In this document: positions 20,902 to 32,621 of the stretch, in pieces
Layout of the letters: every line of letters starts with the position of its first letter
Position numbering within the stretch: the first letter of the stretch is position 1
Source of the DNA: Haemonchus contortus
Taxonomy: Eukaryota > Nematoda > Chromadorea > Rhabditida > Trichostrongylidae
Reading direction: 5' to 3'
DNA: 64,000 nucleotides
Assembly (NCBI GenBank): GCA_000469685.2
Contig: LS997562.1
Coordinates: forward strand, 19,745,920-19,809,919
Translations under genes and position numbers: made by a program
Notes under the pieces: model-generated
Seen by the model: the letters and a program-made list of their open reading frames with translations, nothing else
What the model was told of the DNA's origin: nothing
The model's database searches: none

Positions 20902-23900
20902 ATGGATTCATTCCTATCGCCTTATGATTTTTCCACTTCTTCAAAAATACATGAAGTGCCCTATGGCGTTGCGAGACATCACAGATTAGAAAATGATGAC
21001 GGCTATCATATTGCTCAAAGTTTGTTTTTCACGTCTCTTCGCTACTCAATTTTCAGTGATTGACTACCCAAACTAGTACATATTAAGGAATGATGTTCCT
21101 TCCTATCCTTTTCTAGGCAACTATATGTACGACTTTCCCATAACTCGTGAAGTTTGTGACTGCTTCAATGAACGAGGTAATGCACCCGTCGGGTTGCGGT
21201 GTTATCCTCATCGTCACAACATGGACTACTCTCTTCCCATGGACAAATCGGTAACTTCGTGTTTCTTACTCAAACAGATTCACTACAGGGAGTCTGTTGA
21301 GCTTATGAGCAACGCTCCTCCGGCCAGCCCTGGTAATCCTTGCAACAATGTGAATCATGCCTTTGTAGAGCGCAGACGAGAGCGGAATTTTCACTTTGCC
21401 CTTCCCTACCCAAAGAGGTCTTAAAGTGATCTTTAATCGATCACTCGTGCGAGTGCCTAAGCCTACATGATTTTGATGACCATTTGCACATCTCTCTTCT
21501 GATGAGGCAAATCATATCAACAATAAGGGAACTGTCGGTCGGATCGAATCATGGGGACCAGTTGGCTTTAGGAGATGGGCGAACGCCATGTTGAGGCAGA
21601 TGGTTAGAGATAAATGGCTAATCCGCCATGCATTCCCTAAGTTGCCTGCCCCCGCCCCCCGCTCCTTTAACCATCGTAGCGCCCTCCGCTTTATCCTCTG
21701 GACAAATGAGGCTAGAATATGCGGTGTGGGGCTTTTTGTTACTCATCGGCGCGTCTTTTCCCCACGTACTGTGGATTTGACTATTCTCTTGATTCGACAT
21801 TGAGGATTTTTTCTCACTTCTTTACCGGGATTGGGGTGCTACGAAATTTCGAGGCTCCCTAGCTAAATTTTCACGTAATCTTCAGTGATCTTCACGCACT
21901 TCGTGGGTGAAGATCTCTTGTATGTATCCAGATTTGTAGAGCTTCGAGGAGAGTGCCTTTGACCTGCTATACACTCCTGTTTTCAGTCAGGAAAATTTTC
22001 TAAGGCGTACTACCACAGCGAAACGAAGAAACTACGGCAATGTAATGCTGACCCAGTTCTCAAAACTGAACCGCTATACTCTGCACGTATGCCATTGATG
22101 ACTGGAAGTCCGATCATATCAACCCCATCCCTCCCTCGTAAGCAGAGACTTTGTGTTTTGTGCAATAGAACAGTATGTTGTTAAGATATCTTCAGATCGC
22201 GGTGCGGCTGCATCCGTGGATAGCTCCTTAATGAGCAGTAACAGTTCTCTCAGATCATATCCTGCGGATCATTTTCCATACTCGCCTGATGATTGCTTAA
22301 CTGTGCTGTCAACTGGAAGCCCATTAGAGGGCTCACCCATTTTTCCCGTACCGCCAGCCGCATACGCAGATACAGATGAAGAGTCTTATATTAGTGCAGG
22401 ACATGTTTTATCGTATACGCAAAACAGCGATGGTGCTGTCAGTGGTAAGATCTTACTGGATTGTTTTTTGTTCGCATCAGTACTATATCATGACATCATT
22501 GGTGATTTTCGCAGGGTTTTTCTCGCAGAGCGAAAATAATTCTTGTTCAAATTCTTTGGAGGAAACATCGTCCCAAGCGAAAGAAGTCGGATGTTTTACG
22601 CAAAGCAGCAGCGGTCACGGAAGTGGTTAGTTGTGTAGGAATATTTCAATGCTGAAAATTTTGCTAAAGTCTTTTCGAGATTTATTGAAGATTTTTTCTC
22701 ACAAAGCGAAAACGGCTCCACCACAAATTCGTCAGACGAAGATTCTTTATTGCCGACTGTTGTAACAGATTGCAAGTAAGTAAATCTTCGACCATGAGCC
22801 AAGAATAACATTCCTGTGTTACCTTCTTTTCTCTAAACTCTGATGCGTGACACCTGTGTAAGCTCCTTAGCAGCATTGAGGAGGATTCGGTTAGATGAGT
22901 TAAATAGGTGTATAAAAGGTAGCTACATCTCTCACTTCCATCCAGATTTAGAACTTTCAAAACGAGAAAGACATTAGGTTGCAGTGACCACTCCTTTTGT
23001 TTTCTTGCTGACACCTAACATACTTCAAAAGATCCATTTTTAGCCAGCACGATGATATTGGTAATCTTTCGTTATCAAGTGAAGTGTCTACTACATGTGA
23101 TAATGGAACAGTACTTCATCTACAGCTTTGTGATGCCAGTCGTGATGATACTCCTCGAAGGATTAGTGTGAGTTTAACTTTTTCTATAATCTTCCTCTCT
23201 CGGATTCGCTTGATTTGTCCGTACCCTTTTCGGGACGTTGAAAACGTAGGCCTGTAGATCGGCTGGCTCGTTCTAATCATTCCACATTCCAAATTCCATT
23301 TCTGCTGCGTATCTCTCGTTTAAAGTCGAGTCCCACAGACGTCCCGCAGAATTCCCTCAAGGACCCACTGCAAGCAGAGACTTGATAAAATTATCGCAAG
23401 GGACTTAGTGATATATTTTCTCTATTTACTACGAGAAGGTTTACTGACTATACCCGTGAGACGAACTGCTATGTTGATGGAACGAAACATCTTATGGTCA
23501 TGGTTATAGTTCTTGTGTCCAGGCATAGCAACTCAGATCAGCTTCCCATTTAACTTCGCTATATGGTTCCCAGCGGTCGTTTTTTTTTTCTCAATTTTTC
23601 GCTCCCATACTACGCGGTCACGCGTTGGGGCTGAAATGCAGTCTTGTTCAGTAGAAGGAAGGTTTATGTCCAAAGTTCTAAGTCTGAAGAAACGATGTTT
23701 CCTTTGTTTTCAGTAGTCAATCTCGAAAACACGTATACGAATTCATCATTACAGTCTGTGGTGGCGTCGAGTGCTTCAAGTTTGTCTAGTCCTGTGGCTA
23801 AACGTGGTCGTTTCGGTTCCAGTTGTGCCGAAAAAATCCCCGGTGGGTGTCATAAGGTTGTCTTTTGTATTTGAGAAAAACTATTCGTTTCTGCTTCGGT

Positions 23901-26900
23901 TTTACTTTTCGGAGCTACCATCAAGTGTAGAAAAATTTAGTTTTGGTAGATTGATCATTCTGATTTCAGATAACGGGGCGTTTGCAGAGGAAACTCAATT
24001 GTTTGATGAAGAGAGGTATCACAATGAGTATGCGAAAGATGTGAGTTTTTTTTTCCTTGATTTCCCGTAGGACTCGTGTACAGATGAAATCCTATTTGGG
24101 AAGGGCATCAGGTTCAATACGTTTTTTCAGACATATGCATGGTTAAGCTATCGAGAGTCAACTACGCATACCTTAGGTTCGTTATTTATGGATGCCCAGA
24201 AGAAGGAAGGCGCATCATGGGCAGATCGTCGGGCCGTTGTGATGAGAGCGCTCGTGGACATGAAAAAGAGGAAGCACACTTTGGTGAATACTTGAACTTC
24301 GTCAGTTTCAAAATACATCTAAATAGTCTTTGGCCACAAAGAAAAACCCTGTCTAATTTATACTCTACTTCAATCATCGTTACGCTCTCACTGATCTTGG
24401 CTGGAGATTTGTAAGCTCTGTGGCAATAATCGCATTAGACGTATAATGGAAGCGATATTCCGGAATAGTGCGAATGTAATCAACGAAACGCGAAAGTCGG
24501 GGTATTTAGATAAATATGAGGTTCAAAAATGTCATAGAATTGGAGGATGGACGAGAATGTGATGACAAATTTGCATGGAATGGATTTAGGCGAGCTCTCC
24601 AGTTGTGTGGCCATTGCGTACAGCTGGCTGCCTGGCTGCCTGTGTGCGGTGTGTGCGTTCTGCTGCGAATAGTGCAAAGGCTCTACAATGCCGTTATAAT
24701 TCGTCGACCTTCGGGTACATACGTCTGCTGAGCCGGTTTAGGAGCCCTTTATCAAATCTAGGCGGTTTCTCAATCCAACAGCATCCCTTAAGCTATCCTT
24801 AAGATCACGGGTTCATCCTAGAGAGCAACCTGAGACCATTTTTTCATGTACTGTATCTCTAACAAGTTCGACACCTGTTTTGCTTCCTTGGTGGTTTTGC
24901 CTTTAGCTAGCCTAATTTGACAGACATATTCAAAAATTTTCCCCTGTCTAATTTTGTGCCTCTTAGGCTTTCCAAATTGAGAGATTTACAACTAATCGTT
25001 CTTTTATTCTGTACAGGAGGCAATTCACCTTGGTATTTACATACTCGACAAATGCCTGGATTCTTTCCATATTGCGAAAAATTCTCTGGCCGATGTCTGT
25101 GCAGTTTCGATGGTTCTTGGAACGTAGGTGTTAACCGATAATGCCTACAACTAGTTTAATCTTCTTAGTAAAATTGATGATGTTCTGGAAACAGTTCAGT
25201 GTGATCTAATACCTTAAGGAAAATGGAGGAATACGAATCGCTCCGACCAGGTACAGTGGGCACTTTGCTTGGTACCACTGCAAGCAAGGCTCGTTTGTGT
25301 GATATTGAAAAGCGTATTGTGTACGAAATGAAAGATGGATTATGCTTTCCTACTCCTTTCCTCTTTGCTCATTATATGCTGGCTGAGTTGTGTTGCGATG
25401 ATGAACAAATTCGTTTTGCGCAGGTGAGAATGCTTTTTTTGTGTATACGTAGATTACACTTCTCTACCTCATTGCAATTTGAGGGCTACTGACATGCATT
25501 TATGGAAATGCAGCGCATCACATTTTTCTGCAATAAGTGATTGGATGTTTTGTTTTACTCTTCCTTCTCTTCGGAAAAATTTGTTCTTAACAACATTATA
25601 CTGTGTTCAATATCATTTCAGTATTTGCTAGAACTCGCTTTATTGGACTCACAATTTCGTGATGAGGGAGGGCCAAGAGTTGCTCATGCAGCCGTGTGCA
25701 TGGCTTCCGCTATAGCGAAGCAGCGCGATGTACGTTGTTCACTTTGCTTATTCCATTCTAATTCTTGATTTGAGAATGTACAGATTGATATTTGAGACGT
25801 TCAAAGACGAGTTCTAAAGTCATTTATGTACATTATCGCCATTTTATTTTATGCCCATCTTCGAGTTTACGGCACTATTTACCCTTCTGCCCCACTCTGT
25901 CGAGAATGGGCTGGATTTTTATCGAATTTTTTCAAAGAAGGTAAAACCGGCTAGAAACTTGTCTAGAGGGGTAATTCGACCCGTAGAACACGAATATCGC
26001 ATCCACTCATCATGAAAACGTCTGGGACACTAGTTAGGAGCAAGTTTTCAGCAGGAGCAGTGACCCAGCGATTTGGCGCAGGCGCCTGTGGCGCAACCGC
26101 TAGGCATCTTTATGACAAATGGATGCAATATTCGTGTTCTACGGGTCAAATTACCCCTGTAGTCAAGTTTCTAGCCGATTTCATCTTCTGTGAAAAAATT
26201 CGGCAGAAATCCAGCCCATTCTCGACTAGGTGGGGCAGTAAAGGGTAAATAGTGCCGAGTTTACTAGCTTTCGTGTCGTAATGTTGCATTTCAGTCTGTT
26301 TTCGTATCTGAGGGCGATACCTTACTGGAAGCGGAAAGGAAACTTTTTCACCTAACGAAGCTGCCAATAGGAAGCACCCGAAACGTTATGCGTAATTTGG
26401 TACATGAGATGGACCGAGTATGTTTAGTTTCTTGCTATAGTCCTTTTCAACTTTTCTATACGTTGCTGAAGTTTTTCCACCGATTGGCTGAGACCATTTC
26501 TCTTAGAAATGTGGGTTTTCAGAGCAATTGTGATAGTCTTGTTGGCGTAGAGGCTTGGAATCTTTAAAATTTTGGGAGATGGCTGTCGTAGTAACAGTAT
26601 ATGTTAACGACCCGTCTTGGGGGTAATAGATGTATACTAGTGACAACTGGATAAATATTCATGTGTAGTCGCCAGTTCGGATTAAATAAACGTTAAAAGC
26701 GGAAATTTCGAAAATTTTGGTTTTGGAACACATCATTTACTAGTGTTCGAAAAAGTAATTGTGATTTCCGCCCAGCTCACCTTTATTTGAGTGATATAAC
26801 TGGAAGGGACTCCTACCCTCTTCTTTATCTCCCTGAAAAGGGCTTATTTTCAACTTCATTCGCTGCCACTACACCCACCATATCTCCCTTGACTATATGT

Positions 26901-28087
26901 AGCAACCGTGTGGAGAGTCAATTCCTCTTTCCACGAGCATCGGTGTGGAGATACATTCAAGGTATTCCTCTCACTCAAAATAAATAAATACATGTTTCCT
27001 AAATGAACTTCGCCTTCCACTCTACACCGGTTGCGCTTATTGCAAAGCTAGGTTGCGCTAGGAAACCTGCGCGCAAACTATGCTTTTTTGGACCAATGAG
27101 GTGTTGCACTGCGATCGTCCCGTTACTTTGTGAAGGCATTCAAATCCATTTGGAACATATTCAAAGCATGAAAGTCATTTTTAGGCAGTTCAAGAGAAAC
27201 ATGCTGTTTTGATCGACTACTTGTCCGATGACAATAAGCGTATATGCTTTTGTGAAGTTTCGCCTGCACTTTGGGATCTACTTTGTGGTGTGTCTAGGTA
27301 TCAGCGTGAAAGGTGGGTACCGAGCTACTCGCTACATATGTTTTGCACTTATCGTAATGAAGAACGAAGAGATTTTATATGAATCAATTATTTATATCTA
27401 TGTTATAAATTATTTGTTTGTATGTTATTCGTTTCGCCTCCGCTCACTTCTTTACTCACCAACCCCTAAGTCTCATCAGTTAGTTGTGGTTAGTGAAGTA
27501 CTTACCAAATAGAGGATTGGTGTGTTACAAGTGCAGGGTACTATTATTTTGTGTCAGCGCAAGAGCAAACGGTGCATATAACGAGTGACGATTCCAATCA
27601 TGTCGACTGAAATTATCGGTAGTCTTATGAGGATTAGGACAAGGAGTAAAACATGCCATCAAGCCAGGGAAGTCGCGGACGTTGAAATTAACCAAACCGG
27701 TATTATATCTGTCGAATTCGCCAATTTTTATTTATGCGCTCGGGTAATAGCCAAACTGCTACTAATACATAAATGTTCACAAATGATCATATCTTCACGA
27801 TTTTCTGTTACAGTGACTAATCGAGGATCGTTGTTGTTGGCAGCATATCGGCTAAGGAGTTATGATAGCACAAGGTGTAGGTTATGTGTGTTGTTCCTAA
27901 TGATGACTTATGGCTTATAGGCTTGCCCAGTTCGTTGTTATTCATTTACAAAGTTTATTCTTCATTGTTGAGATTTTTAAATAGGATAGGATATGTAAAA
28001 CAGGTGACAACAGGCGTTCAAGCTTTATCGCATAACACTAGTGTCCTAAATAATCTGATAGGGTATCTGCGTAGTATCTTTTTTTAG
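20902..28087 (+). CDS. Cyclin with long N-terminal extension (spliced, about 18 exons)
   Basis: Exons: 20902-21019, 21117-21332, 21991-22137, 22196-22444, 22515-22625, 22691-22775, 23044-23167, 23717-23842, 23970-24040, 24131-24283, 25017-25123, 25219-25423, 25622-25729, 26295-26417, 27185-27287, 27814-27874, 27921-27952, 28014-28087 (TAG). About 735 residues. Residues 1-415 are Ser/Asp/Asn-rich and probably disordered. The cyclin box starts near 425: RRAVVMRALVDM fits the MRAILVDW motif, LEAIHLGIYILDKCLD fits the helix with the D/DR residues, and TKMEEYESLRPG keeps the Lys and Glu that contact a CDK. A second cyclin fold follows (FAHYML, YLLELALLDSQF, HAAVCMASAIA). The product should bind and activate a cyclin-dependent kinase; A/B-type is closest but the box is divergent. 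Phase holds everywhere except 23167 to 23717, where an exon or alternative donor is missed. The end of the second exon and the last three exons are tentative. Confidence 0.8.
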
Positions 28088-28197
28088 TTACCGTACTCTC
28101 TTTTTCCATTTTGGTTTGTACAGAAATTATTATAGAGCTCCTTTCTTTCCCTTCCTCGTTCACATTGCTGTATATTTTCTTGAACTACACTGGCGTG

Positions 28198-29718
28198 CAA
28201 AACTTAGGGACGAAAGCAACTTTCGATCACTGAACCTCTGCCAGACGACAGAGCTCGATGAAATTTATACGGTACCAATAGTGGATCATTACGGTATTGC
28301 ACAGGAAGTAACTGGCAGAAAATTGAAATAGGACTAGCAAGTAAGGCATTTTCATTGCAAGGTATCGATTACACATAGTTCCTCACAACTTATCCTAGTA
28401 CTTCAAAAAAAGCCACGCGGTTCCTTATAGGGTGTGTGATCACCACGGACAGCAGTAAATGCTCTGCAATGCGATTCCATACTTTCCACGAGGTTGGAAA
28501 TGAGTTACTGTGGTAGGGCATTCCACTCCTCTATCAGCGCAATTGACAACTGCTGGACGGTTAGTGGTGCATTTGGCCGTGCTGCAATGCCTCTACCAAG
28601 TGCATCCTACACGTGCTCGGTGGGATTCAGGTCGGGGAATCGGGCAGGCCACTGTATTCGCTGGATAACCCCTCGTGTCAAGAGCTCTTCCACCTGAGTT
28701 GTTCGATGCGGTCGCGCATTGTTATCCATAAAAATGAATTTAGGGTTCACTGCAGCCTTGAAAAGAGACACATTAGAGAGGGGTTTCTTTTCACAGTAAC
28801 GTCGATTGTTAAGGGTCAAATGTTCAAAAATCTGGAGCTCAGTACGGTGACGAAGCATGATGCCTTCCCATACCATAACACCTCGGCCACCAGAACGATC
28901 AAGTTTCACAACGTTTCTGAGAGATGTGCGAGTCCCCACCTCTGGCCATGAGGGTGCTAAAATCATCACTCAGACTGAATCAGCTCCCATCCGGAAACAG
29001 CAAACGGCCTCATGCCTCATCGGTCCGTTCGCTATGCTCCTTGCACCACCCTAAACGGTCTCGCCAATTCGCGAGGGTCAAAGGAACACTACGTAGTGGT
29101 CGTCGGGCGAAAAGACCGCAACCGTGCAGTCGTCGTGCCACTGTAGTGCGTGGGATGGCTTGCTTTGAAATCCTGTTAAATGATATTGCAATGAAAGAGG
29201 CTGACTGACGTGGATCGCTTCTTGTCTGCTGCACAATGTAGCGGCCATGCCTCAATGTAGTTGTTCTTGGTTGACCACCTGCTCTTCTTCGTGCAGCAGT
29301 ATCAGAGGTTCGGAATGCTCTCCGTGCACGTGTAACAACGCTGTGAGCGATACCAGGTTCCTGAGCTGCACTCGTCATGGTTCGACCATTTTCGAGTTTT
29401 TCGATGATCCTTCCTCGTGCCAGGTCATCCAGACGATGTCTGCGGGAAGTGATGGATAGAAGGACAACACCACAGGACTTGTTAGCTACTGGCTGATTGA
29501 CAAAAAAAATTTCTCGTACCTATCAGCTGCTTTGATTTGTGCAGGTAGCCATATTTCTCGCTTTATTTGGACTATTCCTCCACGAAGGGATGTCCAACTT
29601 CCTGTGCATAACCGTCATAGGTCTGGCAATACAATCCCACACTTTCATTCATTTCCACCCAGTCCTCAATGTTTTATATTACATTATCTATCTCGTCCCT
29701 AAGTTTTGCACACCAGTG
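28198..29718 (-). mobile_element. Tc1-like DNA transposon, complete ends
   Basis: 1,521 bp between TA target duplications (28196-28197 and 29719-29720). The terminal inverted repeats are 26 bp with one mismatch: CACTGGCGTGCAAAACTTAG at the left against CACTGGTGTGCAAAACTTAG at the right. It lies about 110 bp after the cyclin stop codon. The transposase gene inside is broken, so this copy could move only in trans. Confidence 0.95.
28480..29430 (-). pseudogene. Tc1-like transposase pseudogene
   Basis: Reads right to left in two main blocks. 29378-29010 is the helix-turn-helix DNA-binding half (Arg-rich, RTTVARRLHGCGLFARRPL). 28969-28607 is the catalytic half with RSGGRGVMVWEGI, the second Asp in IFMDNNARPHRT, and the third acidic residue in PDLNPTEHV. 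The blocks lie in different frames and the first catalytic Asp region is lost between them. After NPTEHV a stop interrupts what continues as DALGRGIAARP and EEWNALPQ. Family: DD34E Tc1/mariner. Confidence 0.92.
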
Positions 29719-29720
29719 TA

Positions 29721-30860
29721 GTAGTATCATTATCGAATCTGGATTATATGAAACTCGTTCTTTTTATTCAGTTGTTTTGCGGAATAATGAAGTTTTCGCA
29801 AAGTTTTCCGCTTTTTATTAGGAAGAAGCAAGATTGAACAATTTCGCTTAATTTTACGCTGTCGTGCAATAGTGAGCTGTTCTTCGCATCTGCAAGGGAA
29901 GCGATGGAGATCTGCACGTGGTCAAAGAAGCTTCGTAAGGAGGTCGGGAACGAGGGCAGAAGATGCCGCTGATAGAAGGAGATGAAGACGGCAAATAAGA
30001 AAAGCGGTCCTTGCGATGATTGAGAAAAGAAGGAAAATAAGAAGCTATAATACTATGCCTACTTGTTTACTTGTGGTATTACCGGGATCCTGGGCGCTAC
30101 CAAGTTCTCGACTTTTTCGTCGGCGTGAGAAATCGTCTGCCCTCTTCTTCAGATCAGCTTAATTGTATGGTTGGCGGCTCCTCCAGTTTTTCGTCTCCAT
30201 TTCCTTCGAGCAGACACATCTTCTGCCTTAGTTATCTTTTTGGCGTAACCTTTTCTGATCACATCCCACCACCTCTTCGAGGTTTACATGGTCATATGTA
30301 AACTGAACTAATGATAGGAAAGATGCCAGGAGAGATATAAAAGAAAGAGTTCACTTCATATTACCGGTTAAAAGCACAAAAAATTCCACTTCTTGACTTG
30401 AAATCAATACGAGGGACATCTGAGTGAATCGTAGAGCCTTTCCCCTTGGGGCGTACTAGAATTTCCTTTCCCATCCGAAGATGGAGAGCTCTGCCAACTT
30501 GTGAACAACCGCTAAGAAGGAAAATTTTCTAGCGAATAAGGTAGAGCTTGTTCTTATCGTAAATCTGATCACCTCATAGCAATTGATGGAAGTGTGTTCA
30601 TTCCTCTTATTTCACTACTAGACTAGGTTGGTTTCCTTTAAAAAATTTAACTTTACACGGTAAAATTCCTGGCATGACCATATGTTGATTCAGTCACTTT
30701 TGCAACTGCCATAAATGTCCCACTGTATTCGAGTTCGCATCCCAAAAGAAACTATTATATCACCATGCGGGGAAGTTCCTGCGTAGTTCCAGAAAAGTTG
30801 TAGTTCCCAGCTAGCCCGGAAGCTTCTGCAGAATATGGGGCACACTCATGATCGTGATCC
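29721..30860. other. Intergenic, no gene recognised
   Basis: Short open frames only. No repeat end, RNA gene or splice-consistent exon was identified. Confidence 0.35.
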
Positions 30861-31089
30861 TAATCTCTGCTTTCAAACTTCAACGACGCAACCGGCGACC
30901 GACCGTTCGTGCATGCGTCCGGCCGACGGCGGCGATAGCCACTTGTTGACAATACTGGACGCCGATAGATCAGGGGCTAGTGTTGTCAACAAGTGGCTTG
31001 CGCCTCCGTTGGTCGGAAGCACGCATGCGCGCACGCACGAACGGACGCACGTACGGTTGTCGGTTGCGTCGCTAGAGTCTGAAAGCAGC
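30861..31089. repeat. 229-bp GC-rich palindrome
   Basis: The left arm CTGCTTTCAAACTTC..GACGCAACCG and the outer right arm in reverse complement, CTGCTTTCAGACTCT..GACGCAACCG, pair. The inner arms GCCACTTGTTGACAA (about 30938) and TTGTCAACAAGTGGC (about 30984) pair exactly. The outer GCTGCTTTCA resembles the end of foldback family D, so it may be a diverged member. Alternating GCATGCGCGCACGCAC could adopt unusual structure. Confidence 0.8.
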
Positions 31090-32611
31090 CATTCACCACT
31101 CTTTCTTAGCATCAATTTGTGCCTTTTTCCTTTTCGTACTTAAACGGATGGCTCTATTTTTTTCCTCGAAAAAAGTGAAGAAGGTGAGTTAGGATGGTTC
31201 TGAGCTGAAATAAGATGAGGCTATTCGTGAATTACGAGTAAAACCTACTGCCCTTTCGATTCTTTGAAAAGTGAGGTCGTGACAGACAGTTTTCGAAGTC
31301 TGTTTTTGTGTTTTTGATCACACCCAGTAAAACCGAAGGACCCACATATACGAGGCAGTGAGAAAAGTTTCTAAGCAAGGACAAGTGGCTGCGAGCTGTG
31401 TTCATCAACTCCAGACGCTCAAGTTAAGAACTTCCAAGTTCGGTCTTCTTGAAACCTGGGCATTTCACAGAATGTTTGATACTGCTTTGCCGTACAGGTT
31501 GTTATGGCTGAATCGCTTTATTGGTCAACGTTTCGACTAGATCGTCGTCTTCAGGACCTTAAAATAGTTCGAAGCCTCTCATCTGCGGCTTACCCTACCA
31601 AGCGCCCAAACGCGCTAGACTAGTTGCAACAACTCCCAGAAACTAAAACATGGAAAAGTTCCCAGCAAAAAGACCAACCTTCCTCAGTTCCACTGCGCTA
31701 CGTCCCACTCTATATGAACAATGAGGGATCAGAGACACCATTGATGACCGTAAGATAAGAATTATGCGGGTGATCTCTGATCTGATTCCATTTTCAGAGA
31801 AAATGTGACTAGGAATATATTGTTTGTGCTGAAATGAGAATTGGGGAGACAGTCGTCTGTTCCGATTCTCTCGAAAGAGGGAGGTGTGCCAGGTGTAAGC
31901 CAGCTGGTGTGATAGGTGAAAAAGTAAAAACTTGAACGTAAGCAGATGTCCGGAAACATACGGGTATCACTTCGCATGTGCTTCAAGAGGCGTCAGATCA
32001 ACTTGAAGAGCATGGTGATTCGGTGAAATAGGAGTACGAGCAGGCGAATAGATTTCCTAGCCCGACCGCATGAACATGAAATGAATCACTCCCAAATGAC
32101 ACTCCATCGAGATTCTAAGGCAGATTAGAGGCCGATAACTGATTACCACTGGTCGCTTCCAGAATACAGCACTGAGCGTTGGGCGTGCAGCGTCGAAGCC
32201 GTGTTAGCCTCCGCTAGGCCGGCTGACGGCGTTTGCATTGAGCGTGTTATTTTACAAGCACAGCTGCATAAAGCTCTTCCATATTGCCCTTCCGTCCCAT
32301 TACATCACAGAAGTCAAGGAAAGATTATGAAACAAATGTACAAAAGAAATTGAAAAAGTATCACCATAACCAATAAAGATCCAATCAAATAATAATTCGC
32401 CGCCGACGCGTGCAGTATCGATTGACGGCCGACGTTGTCAACAGAGCGCCGGCGCCGCTCAGCGCTCCACGCTTAACTCTCAACGCTCTACTTTGAAAGT
32501 ACCAATGCTGAGTAGGCTAGGAACAAATTTTGTTTCCCTGGTACAACTTTTGTTCCGCAGCTACCTTACATCGAAGGATCGTGTCAAGGGAGAGTATGTC
32601 ATTTAATTCAA
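31090..32611. other. Intergenic sequence upstream of the 28-kb gene
   Basis: At 31500-31560, CAACGTTTCGACTAGATCGTCGTCTTCAG resembles the arms of the foldback at 49069-49711 and is a fragment of that family. GC-rich stretches at 32160-32240 and 32400-32480 look repeat-derived. No gene is seen. Confidence 0.4.
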
Positions 32612-32621
32612 ACTTTTCTAG
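32612..32621 (+). promoter_or_regulatory. Candidate trans-splice acceptor at the start codon
   Basis: ACTTTTCTAG directly abuts ATGGATGAT. An acceptor touching the start codon with no joinable upstream exon is the usual arrangement for spliced-leader addition in nematodes. Confidence 0.55.
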
